A stretch of 64,000 nt of DNA. It comes from an uncultured Flavobacteriaceae bacterium (GTDB lineage Bacteria > Bacteroidota > Bacteroidia > Flavobacteriales > Flavobacteriaceae). The DNA lies in contig CANMSI010000006.1 in NCBI GenBank assembly GCA_947500575.1, positions 1 through 64,000 on the forward strand, in the 5' to 3' direction. The notes under the pieces are model-generated. The model made no database searches. It was not told the origin of the DNA and saw only the letters and a list, made by a program, of their open reading frames with translations. Within the stretch, counting starts at the first letter, position 1, and every line of letters starts with the position of its first letter. The position numbers and the translations under genes are program-made. Below are positions 1 through 7,749 of the stretch, one piece after another.

Positions 1-55
1 AGCCTATCCGCGCCGATGGTACTGCTATACCAAGTGGGAGAGTAGGTCGTCGCCT
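1..55 (+). rRNA. rrf: 5S ribosomal RNA, 3' end (partial)
   Basis: The first 55 bases match the 3' third of a flavobacterial 5S rRNA, including GATGGTACTGC, the GTGGGAGAGTAGG segment and the GTCGTCGCC 3' strand of the terminal stem. The 5' part lies outside the window, so this is the last gene of an rRNA operon read on the plus strand. The exact 3' end is uncertain by a few bases. Confidence 0.9.
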
Positions 56-61
56 TTTTCG

Positions 62-101
62 AAACCCTCTAAAGTTCTTTCGAACCTTAGAGGGTTTTTT
101 T
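62..101 (+). terminator. rho-independent terminator of the rRNA operon
   Basis: An 11-bp stem (AAACCCTCTAA at 62-72 with TTAGAGGGTTT at 87-97), extended inside by GTTC/GAAC around a 4-base loop, is followed by a run of T. It starts a few bases after the 5S end and also separates the rRNA operon from the convergent HlyD gene, which ends at 113. Confidence 0.9.
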
Positions 102-112
102 GTACCATAAAA

Positions 113-1405
113 TTAACGAGAAACCAACTTTCGGAATTGATAGAACAGACGTTCTATTAGCCTTAAATCTTCCGTGATAATATCAGCTTCTCCCTTCATT
201 TCTTGTTTAAATGCAAGTGGAGTTCCATAAGAAGATATCAAATCGGTTGGAATGCTTACATCAACAATATAAGTTCCTTCTACATCAGAAGTAGTTGAAA
301 TACGCTCTACCTTTCCTTTAAGTACACCAAATTCATATTCTGGATAATCATACAATTTTAAATTAACAGTCTGTCCCACTCTAATTTTTCCTGAGTTGGT
401 AACAGGAGTTCTTAGTTTAGCTACATAGGGAGAATCTTGCATAGGAATAATTGTAAATATTAGATCACCACTATTTACCGTTTGATTGGTGTTCCAGTAG
501 TTTAGAAAAGACACTTTCCCATCGATGGTGGATTTTAGAACATATTTCAACTCCCATTCCTTAATAGCCGTTTGAAGCTGATTATAGGCCTGTAAAACAT
601 TTTTTAGCAAACGGATGTCTTCTCTCTTTTTATTGAATTCTGTTCCCTTAGAGGTGTTGCTGGCATTGCTTAAGGATTCTCTGATCTGCGATATGGTAAC
701 ACCTCTGTTCTGATAATTTCGTTGTGCCGTTAAATATTCTAACTGCTTGTTTTCGTAATCTTGAGCAGAAATAATGCCTTTTTTAAATAGGCCTTCATTT
801 CGTTCTAAATCCCTTTCCTTAAAAGAAAGTTCTGTTTTATTAATTTCCCTTTGAGCAATAAGACTTTGTAATCTTCGTCTTAATTCGGTAATGGAAGTTT
901 TGTTGGCTAAGGCTTCATTAGAAAAAGGTTGCAAATCTCTATTTAGAATATATTGGAAATAAGAATTTTCAAACTGAGCAAAATCGGGTTCAATGTCACC
1001 CAAAAATAATAGGGGTAATTGATCAAAAGGAAAGGAAATATTCTCTTTATTAATAAGCAGGGTATCCATGATGGATTTTAATGTATAAACATCCTGATAT
1101 AGGGCCGTATTTTCTAAAACGGCTAAGACGGTATTTTCGGAAACCACTTGTTTATCTGTAACAAGTAAGGTATCTATTTTCCCCGTGATTTTGGCGTACT
1201 CTTTTTGTGGAGGAATTGCGGTTGTTAAGTTTGCCTCAGCGGTTACAACATCTGGATATTTTATAAACCAAGATAATGACAGGACCAAAACAATAAGAAT
1301 TAAGAATAGTAAATTTCCCCAACGAATTAACCAAGGCGGTACATGCGAAAGAATATCTTTCACTTCTTCGCTGCGTAATTCAATATCTTCTAAGGAATTT
1401 GCCAT
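113..1405 (-). CDS. HlyD-family membrane fusion protein of the lanthipeptide exporter
   Basis: This is a periplasmic adaptor that would connect the C39-ABC exporter encoded just upstream to an outer-membrane channel. It has a short cytosolic N-terminus, one transmembrane helix at about residues 31-49, a biotinyl-lipoyl-like segment (about 68-95), a long coiled-coil hairpin (about 165-285) and a C-terminal beta-barrel region. The length of 430 residues is normal for the family. It starts 4 bp after the transporter stop and is the last gene of the minus-strand RiPP operon. No TolC-like gene lies in this operon. The nearest is at 16168, in a separate efflux operon. Confidence 0.9.
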   Translation of the reverse strand: MANSLEDIELRSEEVKDILSHVPPWLIRWGNLLFLILIVLVLSLSWFIKYPDVVTAEANLTTAIPPQKEYAKITGKIDTLLVTDKQVVSENTVLAVLENTALYQDVYTLKSIMDTLLINKENISFPFDQLPLLFLGDIEPDFAQFENSYFQYILNRDLQPFSNEALANKTSITELRRRLQSLIAQREINKTELSFKERDLERNEGLFKKGIISAQDYENKQLEYLTAQRNYQNRGVTISQIRESLSNASNTSKGTEFNKKREDIRLLKNVLQAYNQLQTAIKEWELKYVLKSTIDGKVSFLNYWNTNQTVNSGDLIFTIIPMQDSPYVAKLRTPVTNSGKIRVGQTVNLKLYDYPEYEFGVLKGKVERISTTSDVEGTYIVDVSIPTDLISSYGTPLAFKQEMKGEADIITEDLRLIERLFYQFRKLVSR

Positions 1406-1409
1406 AGTC

Positions 1410-3599
1410 TTAGTTTCCTAGTTCTAACTGGTTTTTTACTAAATTATAATAGCTGCCTTTTAAAGCAGTTAAATACTTATGAGTTCCTACTTCAGTAATG
1501 GCTCCCTTTTCTAATACCACAATCTGATCAGCGTTTTTAACAGTACTTAAACGATGTGCAATGACCACCACTGTTTTTTGCTTAAAGAAGGTTTGTAACT
1601 TCTCCATAATTATTTTTTCATTATTGGCATCTAAAGAAGAAGTGGCTTCATCAAAGAAAAGAGATTGAGGGTTCTTATATACGGCTCTAGCCACTAGGAT
1701 ACGCTGTTTTTGCCCAGTGCTTAACCCCATACCTTCCATTCCAATCTTTGTATTATAGGATAAGGGTAATTCTTCTATAAAAGCCTTAATATTAGCAACA
1801 TCGACTGCATGGGCAAGTTTCTCTTTATTAATTGTATCTTCACCCATAGCTATATTTTTGGCAATGGTATTGCTAAAAATATAGCCTTCTTGCATTACTA
1901 CTCCGCACTGTGCTCTCCAGTCTCTTGGTGCTATCTGTTTAAGAGGAACCTCTCCAATGATAATTTCCCCTTTTTGAGGATTATAAAATTTAAGGAGCAG
2001 CTTTAGTAAGGTAGTTTTTCCGCTTCCACTAGGACCAACAATAGCGGTTACTTTATTTTTAGGAATTGTTAAATCAATATTTTTCAAAACAGCTTCTTCC
2101 ATTCCTGGATATCTAAAATGAACTTGGCTTAATTCAAAACTAATCTCTTTAGGAATTATGGATTGCTTTTCTCCTCTTGGGGTTTCATCTTCTTTAAGGT
2201 GTATTTCTGAAAGCCGTTCTAGCGATATTTTTGCATCTTGCACTTCTTGTATGAATCCTATGAGTTCGGAGATGGGTCCATTTAATTGCCCAACAATATA
2301 GGAAATGGCCAGTAACATTCCGAGGGTAATATCTCCGTCAATAACAAGCTTCGCAGATAATACGGTAATTAGGATGTTTTTTAGTTCATTTATAAAACCA
2401 GAACCCACACTTTGGTATTGATTTAACTTTAAACCTTCTATTGAAATTTTAAAAAGTCGTGCTTGCAGGTGTTCCCAATCCCATCGGTACTGTTTTTCCG
2501 CATTGTGGAGCTTTATTTCTTGCATGCCATTTATTAATTCAATGACCTTGCTTTGTTCCTGACTTACCTGCGAAAATTGTTTGTAGTCGAGCACTCTCCT
2601 TTTTTTCAAGAAGAGCATAATCCACCCAAAATATAGCAAACTTCCCAATAAGAATACCCCAAAGATTAGTAGGTTGTAATAGGCAAGTACCAACCCAAAA
2701 ACCGCCAGATTAATGAGGGAAAATAAGACGTTCAAGGAAGAGGATGTTAAAATGCGTTCCACCCGTTCATGATCATTAATACGTTGCAGAATATCTCCTG
2801 TTAACCGGCTATCAAAGAAAGCAATGGGGAGGCTCATTAATTTAATAAAGAAATCGGAAATTAATGAGATGTTAATACGGGTACTTAAATGAAGCAGTAT
2901 CCAACTGCGGATAACTTCTACTGCAGTTTTCCCAAAGAAAAGGAAGAGTTGTGCCGCAAGGATTAAGTATACAAAATGGATGTCTTGGTTTTTAATCCCC
3001 ACATCTACAATGCTCTGGGTAAGGAAAGGGAATAGGAGTTGTAGTAAACTCCCAGCCACCAAACCAGAGAGTAGCTGTAATAGAAACTTCTTGTACTTAT
3101 AGAGATATTTGAAAAGGAAACTAAAGCTTAGTTCGTCTTCAGAAGTATCAAATTCTGTTTTGTAGAATTTAGGGGTAGGTTCTAAAAGGAGTACCACCCC
3201 TTCTTCAGTAGCTTCAGTGGCATTATTGCCAATCCAATGCTTTAGTAGTTGGGTTTTAGAATAAGTAAGTAAACCATGTGCGGGGTCAGACACATAACAG
3301 ATATCCTTTTCTACCTTATAGAGTACTACAAAGTGGTTAGAGTTCCAATGTAGAATACAAGGTAGGGGTACTTCTTCTAGTTGGGTAAAGGCAATTTTAG
3401 CAGGTAGGCTACGCAAGCCTATGGTTTCAGCCGCATTGGTAAGTCCTTGTAGGGTGCTTCCCAAACGGGTGGTTTCTGTAAGCTCACGTAACTCCTGAAT
3501 GTTAATACCCTTCCCATAGTGTTTGGCTACAATTTTTAATGCTGTAGGGCCACAATCTTTAGAATCATATTGTTTGTAATGTGGGAAGGGTTTGGGCAA
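1410..3599 (-). CDS. C39 peptidase-containing ABC transporter (bacteriocin/lanthipeptide exporter)
   Basis: This bifunctional exporter should cleave the GG leader and export the peptide. The N-terminal C39 cysteine peptidase has Cys16 in KDCGPTALK, His89 in NHFVVL and Asp105 in VSDP, so its triad is complete. A six-helix membrane domain follows at about residues 160-440, then an ATPase with Walker A GPSGSGKT, signature LSTGQKQR and Walker B LFFDEATSSLD. The 729-residue length is typical. The start codon is TTG at 3599-3597, one base after the stop of the preceding gene. No in-frame ATG is available nearby, and the truncated second copy at 4638-4841 has the same TTG context. The substrate is probably the GG-leader precursor at 4864-5094. 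Confidence 0.93.
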   Translation of the reverse strand: MPKPFPHYKQYDSKDCGPTALKIVAKHYGKGINIQELRELTETTRLGSTLQGLTNAAETIGLRSLPAKIAFTQLEEVPLPCILHWNSNHFVVLYKVEKDICYVSDPAHGLLTYSKTQLLKHWIGNNATEATEEGVVLLLEPTPKFYKTEFDTSEDELSFSFLFKYLYKYKKFLLQLLSGLVAGSLLQLLFPFLTQSIVDVGIKNQDIHFVYLILAAQLFLFFGKTAVEVIRSWILLHLSTRINISLISDFFIKLMSLPIAFFDSRLTGDILQRINDHERVERILTSSSLNVLFSLINLAVFGLVLAYYNLLIFGVFLLGSLLYFGWIMLFLKKRRVLDYKQFSQVSQEQSKVIELINGMQEIKLHNAEKQYRWDWEHLQARLFKISIEGLKLNQYQSVGSGFINELKNILITVLSAKLVIDGDITLGMLLAISYIVGQLNGPISELIGFIQEVQDAKISLERLSEIHLKEDETPRGEKQSIIPKEISFELSQVHFRYPGMEEAVLKNIDLTIPKNKVTAIVGPSGSGKTTLLKLLLKFYNPQKGEIIIGEVPLKQIAPRDWRAQCGVVMQEGYIFSNTIAKNIAMGEDTINKEKLAHAVDVANIKAFIEELPLSYNTKIGMEGMGLSTGQKQRILVARAVYKNPQSLFFDEATSSLDANNEKIIMEKLQTFFKQKTVVVIAHRLSTVKNADQIVVLEKGAITEVGTHKYLTALKGSYYNLVKNQLELGN

Positions 3600-3600
3600 A

Positions 3601-4509
3601 TTACTTTTTCTTTTGTGCTATTTTTTCAGCAAGTAGCAGAGCGTTATATGCATTCACAATTTTACCAGATTTTGACAATTGGTTAAATGTAATTAAAATC
3701 TCTTCATCACCTACTTTTATTGGAACATTATAATCGATACCTGAATTTAGCAATATAAATTTGATTTGAGCAGCACTAAGTTCTGGATAATAAGAACGCA
3801 ATAATGCAGATAGTACGGATACTATGGCCGCCGCGGCCGATGTTCCATCCACAAATGCGTATTGCTCACTAGAAGGATCAGTAGTGTAAATATCTAGACC
3901 CGGTGCGAACACATCTACTTTAGTACGGCCATAATTGGAATCAGAATATTTCATCTGTTCTATATATGCTTCTTTGGCTCTGGTGTATTCTAAAAATATG
4001 TTTTGATTTTCCTGAAGAATTTGAGCAAGTTCTTTTCCTTTGTATAGGGTGTCATACTTTCCAATGATTCTCGTATATTCATAGTTCACAAATTCACTAC
4101 TGCCTTTATTTTTGTCTCCTAAGAAGTTCCATCCATGGATGTCATCTATATAGCCGTTATCATCATCATCCAAATTATTATCTGGTATTTCGAGTAGGTT
4201 GATCCATAGTTGTCCTTTTAGTTCTGTATGGTCAATTTTTACAGGCATATCAATAATTACCACGATAATGGTATCCCCTTTCTTTTTGCCTAGTATTTCT
4301 TTATAAGCTTTTTCTAGACTAATACCAAGTATGCTGTCTTGAAAGATATATTTGGTATACCAATTCCTTTTTTCCTCCGTAGAAAGATATAAATTGTTCT
4401 TCTCTAAGAAATGAATGGAAGGAAAAAAAGAAACTTGGTTTTGAGATGAAGTTCCTTTACAATTAATAAAAATTGGCAAAAGGAAAAGGAAAATAATTTT
4501 TTGTTTCAT
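3601..4509 (-). CDS. subtilisin-like (S8) lipoprotein lacking the catalytic His; probable pseudo-peptidase
   Basis: The 302-residue protein starts with a hydrophobic signal ending in IFINC, a plausible lipobox. Parts of a Bacteroidota S8 peptidase follow: the Asp-motif strand (VVIIDMPVKIDH), the DDDDNGYIDDIHGWNFLGD segment and the C-terminal block VDVFAPG with DGTSAAAA carrying the nucleophile Ser. The central part that normally holds HGTHVAG and the oxyanion-hole Asn is missing. About 40 residues after the HGWNF segment the reading frame goes straight into the SNYGRTKVDVFAPG region. Relatives are usually 450-550 residues. The frame is intact, so this looks like an in-frame internal deletion that leaves Asp and Ser but no His. 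In lanthipeptide clusters S8 enzymes (LanP) often remove leaders. Here that role would have to be lost or changed. Confidence 0.8.
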   Translation of the reverse strand: MKQKIIFLFLLPIFINCKGTSSQNQVSFFPSIHFLEKNNLYLSTEEKRNWYTKYIFQDSILGISLEKAYKEILGKKKGDTIIVVIIDMPVKIDHTELKGQLWINLLEIPDNNLDDDDNGYIDDIHGWNFLGDKNKGSSEFVNYEYTRIIGKYDTLYKGKELAQILQENQNIFLEYTRAKEAYIEQMKYSDSNYGRTKVDVFAPGLDIYTTDPSSEQYAFVDGTSAAAAIVSVLSALLRSYYPELSAAQIKFILLNSGIDYNVPIKVGDEEILITFNQLSKSGKIVNAYNALLLAEKIAQKKK

Positions 4510-4637
4510 TCTACCACATATTTATTTATAAAACATGATTATGTTCCTATATTATCTTCTTCGTCCTAAAATATAATTAGTTGTTTATTATTCCAATAAC
4601 TAATATAGCTTCAAAATTTTTACTAATTACAAGCAAA

Positions 4638-4841
4638 TTACGCAGGAAAACTATGCAAACCTATAGTTTCAGCCGCATTGGTTAGCCCTTGTAGGGTGCT
4701 TCCTAGGCGCGTGGTTTCTGTAAGCTCGCGCAACTCCTGAATGTGAATGCCCTTGCCAAAATGTTTGGCTATGATCTTTAAGGTCGTGGCTCCACAGTCT
4801 TTAGAATCAAATTGTTTGTAATGTGGGAAGGGTTTGGGCAA
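4638..4841 (-). pseudogene. truncated duplicate of the C39 peptidase domain of the exporter
   Basis: These 67 codons are highly similar to residues 1-67 of the exporter at 1410-3599, including the TTG start, Cys16 (KDCGATTLK) and the upstream AAGTAAT bases. The frame stops right after FPA, before the catalytic His and the rest of the transporter. It lies 22 nt downstream of the precursor stop codon, where an exporter gene would be expected. The simplest reading is a remnant of a duplicated or interrupted exporter gene. A short expressed protein cannot be excluded, but it could not be an active peptidase. Confidence 0.85.
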
Positions 4842-4863
4842 ATTACTTGTTTTTTATAACTTA

Positions 4864-5094
4864 TTAGCACAATTTACTTGTTGTTTTGCCAATAGTACCT
4901 ACAGCTGTCCCTTTTGGCTTGGTAATGGTAGGATCTGTGGTTTTTGGTTCCTCAGGACTTGGTGTTCCAGGGTTATAAGGGTTAGTATTTGTATCTACAA
5001 ATGTTCCAGTTCCTCCAACGATTGAATTCAAACTTGTTAATCTTGTAATGTTCTTTTTGCCTAAACTTAATTTTTTGTTTTGCTTTTTGTTCAT
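4864..5094 (-). CDS. class I lanthipeptide-like precursor with GG leader and single C-terminal Cys
   Basis: This 76-residue peptide has a leader of about 28 residues. The leader contains KKLSLGKKNITRL, matching the KLxLxKxTIxxL pattern of Bacteroidota class I lanthipeptide leaders, and ends in SIVGG, a C39 double-Gly site. The predicted 48-residue core has 13 Thr, 2 Ser, 7 Pro and one Cys, its last residue. It follows the two LanB halves and a regulator and precedes the C39 exporter, so context and leader agree. With one Cys only one thioether ring is possible, leaving up to 14 other dehydration sites. The start is the first ATG after the gap from 5209. A weak promoter-like element (TTG, 21 nt, TACTTTTC on the minus strand) lies in that gap. 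Confidence 0.88.
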   Translation of the reverse strand: MNKKQNKKLSLGKKNITRLTSLNSIVGGTGTFVDTNTNPYNPGTPSPEEPKTTDPTITKPKGTAVGTIGKTTSKLC

Positions 5095-5167
5095 TTTAGA
5101 AAATTTTAATATTAATAAATGAAAAGTAGTTCTTTTTTTTGACAGTTAGCAATGGAAGATATCGATT

Positions 5168-5177
5168 TTCATGAATT
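5168..5177 (-). promoter_or_regulatory. AATTCATGAA motif upstream of the precursor gene
   Basis: Read on the minus strand, this is the same 10-mer that occurs twice upstream of the LanB operon and HTH gene (10092-10101 and 10113-10122). It lies about 75-85 nt before the precursor ATG, just upstream of a weak promoter-like element. A poorer AATT....AA match sits 21 nt further upstream. A shared regulator site is inferred, not shown. Confidence 0.45.
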
Positions 5178-5209
5178 TGGGTAGTATTTTTTGAAATTTA
5201 ATGTCTCCT

Positions 5210-6883
5210 CTATTTACTCTGGCCCTTCTTCAATTCTTTAATGTAAAATGAAGGGTAAATGCCCGTCTTTTTATAAAAAGCTTTGGTAAAGGATTCAGAA
5301 TTTTTGAACCCAAATTCGGCACTAATGGCTTTAATTGTATAATTTTGAAGTATCTTATTTTTTTGAATTTCCACTATGGCATATTCAATTCTTAAATCCG
5401 AAATATAAGAACTAAAGTTTTTTGATTTATAGGTGTTTACTACACGTGAGAGATAATTACTATTAGTGTCCAATCGCTTAGCTAAATGTTCCAAAGAGGT
5501 GTTTTGGTCGATGTATCCCTTTTCTAATTCATATTTATCTAGTTTTTTTAATATTTCTTTAATGGTATTGTCAGAAACAGTTGTTTTTTCTTTTTTAGGA
5601 ATTACTACTTCTTTTTCTTTTTGAGTTACCAATAATTCGAATCTTTGTTTGGATATTTTTCTTTTTCTAAAAAAATAAAAAGCCAAACCTGCCATAAAAA
5701 GTAATAAGATAGATAAAAGATAAATCCCATTGGAGAAGGTATTATTCTTTTTTTCTAGGGATGATATCAACTTTTCCTTCTCTTTGATAAGATTAGGAGT
5801 GTCATATTTTAGGAATAAAGTATTATTTAAATAGGTGTTATTACTGTATAGGATACTATCAAAATTTATCAATTTTTCAAGGTATTTTAGTTCTAGTTTA
5901 GAATTGGACTTGGACTTATAGTGCTTGTAAAGGATGTTATAATTCTCTCGAACTTCAATTAAGTAGCCAGAACTTTTTTCTATCAAAGTATCTACCTTTT
6001 TAAATTGCAATATAGCATTGGGCAAATCACCTAAATTTTGATATGTCTTGCCCAGATAAAATCTACTTAGACATATATTAATAGAATCCTTTGCTATCTC
6101 CATGTAAGGAATGTATTTTAGGATACTATCACGAGCATTTTTGTATTTTCCTTGATCATAACTAAGTATTCCTTCAAAAACTTTCGCTTTGTTATAGGCA
6201 ATTGTATCTTCTAACTTTAAGGCTTCTGTAAGTCCTAACTGATTATAATAACTTGCTGAATCAGTTTGATTATTATATTTGAAAGCAAATGCCAGCCCGG
6301 ATAACGTTAGCATATGGCTATATGGATTATTATTATGCAAGTTATTTTTGATTGAGTACTTGTAATTTTCCCTAAAAGTAGATAGTGCCTGTTTGTAAGC
6401 CCCAATTCTTAATTTTACCAGTCCTAAATTGTAATCTATATCAGGAAACAGCAAATACTGGCCTTCTTCTTCTGCTATTTTTTTTGCTATTAAATAATTG
6501 TCGATAGCTAATTTGTATTTTCTATCTATATGATAGAAATAACCCTTATTTAAATATAGTGATGGAAGATAATCTCTTACATTCTTGCTTAAAGCAATGG
6601 CGCTGTCTGTATATTTTTGTGAATCTGAGGTATCATTTATAATTGATAAATAATAGAAGCCTTCAAGTGTTTTAAGTGTATCACGATCTTTTTTGCCTTT
6701 GTTCAAATAGCTCTTTGAGTATATATTTGCCAAGTTTTTATTAGACAATATAGGTAAGAGTCTTTCTAATAGGTAATCGTAGCTTTTATTTGTCAAAGAA
6801 TCCGGAATTACGGTATTATCCTGACTTACCACAAACTGGAAACCCATTAAAAATAGAAAAACGACAATAATTTGTTTCTTCAT
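5210..6883 (-). CDS. membrane-anchored TPR sensor / AraC-family regulator
   Basis: The 557-residue protein has an N-terminal signal sequence (residues 1-20), a TPR-like helical repeat region (about 60-340), a transmembrane helix at about 387-406 followed by basic residues, and a C-terminal AraC-type HTH domain (about 450-550, with AEFGFKNSESFTKAFYKKTG). It is a one-component design, with a probably periplasmic or membrane-proximal TPR sensor and a cytosolic DNA-binding domain. Its ATG overlaps the stop of the elimination-domain gene by 4 bp (ATGA), so it is co-transcribed with the LanB halves. It is the obvious candidate to bind the AATTCATGAA repeats at 10087-10122 and 5168-5177. The signal it senses is unknown. 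Confidence 0.85.
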   Translation of the reverse strand: MKKQIIVVFLFLMGFQFVVSQDNTVIPDSLTNKSYDYLLERLLPILSNKNLANIYSKSYLNKGKKDRDTLKTLEGFYYLSIINDTSDSQKYTDSAIALSKNVRDYLPSLYLNKGYFYHIDRKYKLAIDNYLIAKKIAEEEGQYLLFPDIDYNLGLVKLRIGAYKQALSTFRENYKYSIKNNLHNNNPYSHMLTLSGLAFAFKYNNQTDSASYYNQLGLTEALKLEDTIAYNKAKVFEGILSYDQGKYKNARDSILKYIPYMEIAKDSINICLSRFYLGKTYQNLGDLPNAILQFKKVDTLIEKSSGYLIEVRENYNILYKHYKSKSNSKLELKYLEKLINFDSILYSNNTYLNNTLFLKYDTPNLIKEKEKLISSLEKKNNTFSNGIYLLSILLLFMAGLAFYFFRKRKISKQRFELLVTQKEKEVVIPKKEKTTVSDNTIKEILKKLDKYELEKGYIDQNTSLEHLAKRLDTNSNYLSRVVNTYKSKNFSSYISDLRIEYAIVEIQKNKILQNYTIKAISAEFGFKNSESFTKAFYKKTGIYPSFYIKELKKGQSK

Positions 6884-7749
6884 TTTTGAACGCTCTTTAA
6901 TTTGTAAAACGCAGTCTTAGCATTCCGCTCTAAAAAATCATAAGCTACCAATTCGTAAAAACGCTGTCGACTTCTAAAAGCGCGGTTGACCAGCATATGT
7001 ACATAACTACCTAATAAACTTTCCAAACTCACTTCCAATTGCTGCTTCTTACTTAAGGTTAAAATACTTTGTATAGCTGGTTGTATTGCTTTGATATGTT
7101 CATCTAACAATTCCCATAAGGTGTCATAGTCTGGATGGGTATTTTCTAAGAAGTATTGTAGTTTATCTCGTATTGCACGGTATTTTTTATCCAAACCAAG
7201 CTTGGTAATTTTTTGAACCCCAAACTCCTCTTTAAATGCTTTCGCATTGTTTTGATAAAAGTTGAGCTTTACTTCTGTAGTTAAGTCAAATTGGGAAATG
7301 AATTTAGTAATTGTCTTAAGAATAAAAAGAAAATACAACTCCTCATCTTCAATAGTTGTCAATGCTTTTACTACTAATTCACTATGGTGGTAAAATAGTG
7401 TTTCTGAAACTTCCATAGTCTTGGAGCCATAGCGTTCTAATTCACGTACATAGGTATCCGTTTGCAAACTCCAAAGAAGTTGTTCTTCCAAATAGGGCTT
7501 TAACGCCTTTTTTACTAGAGTTATAACCTTGGATAGAGCTTCTTCATTGGTCAACAGAAAACGAATTCTCAGATGTGGGTCTGGATCTGTATAGCGTATA
7601 AAAAACCATTCACTAACAAGTTGGCGTTTCTTTAAATTTTGAGTCAAAGGATATATTACATCAGCCAATAACATATCAGCAGTTCTTGCACCACAATATA
7701 ATTTATAGTACATCCATTCTTCTCCCAAAATAAATTTTCGCTGTACCAT
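6880..7749 (-). CDS. split LanB, elimination (SpaB_C / thiopeptide-type) domain protein
   Basis: The 289-residue protein resembles the stand-alone C-terminal domain of LanB dehydratases (SpaB_C, 'thiopeptide-type bacteriocin biosynthesis protein'). It begins with WMYYKLYCG, then shows SEWFFIRYTDPDPHLRIRF and YVRELERYG, which are typical of the family, and ends with a conserved HMLVNRAFRS segment. In this family the domain removes glutamate from glutamylated Ser/Thr to give dehydro residues. Its start overlaps the stop of the partner gene by one base (TAATG), so the two halves are probably translated together. The halves total 1038 residues, about one full-length LanB. Confidence 0.9.
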   Translation of the reverse strand: MVQRKFILGEEWMYYKLYCGARTADMLLADVIYPLTQNLKKRQLVSEWFFIRYTDPDPHLRIRFLLTNEEALSKVITLVKKALKPYLEEQLLWSLQTDTYVRELERYGSKTMEVSETLFYHHSELVVKALTTIEDEELYFLFILKTITKFISQFDLTTEVKLNFYQNNAKAFKEEFGVQKITKLGLDKKYRAIRDKLQYFLENTHPDYDTLWELLDEHIKAIQPAIQSILTLSKKQQLEVSLESLLGSYVHMLVNRAFRSRQRFYELVAYDFLERNAKTAFYKLKSVQK

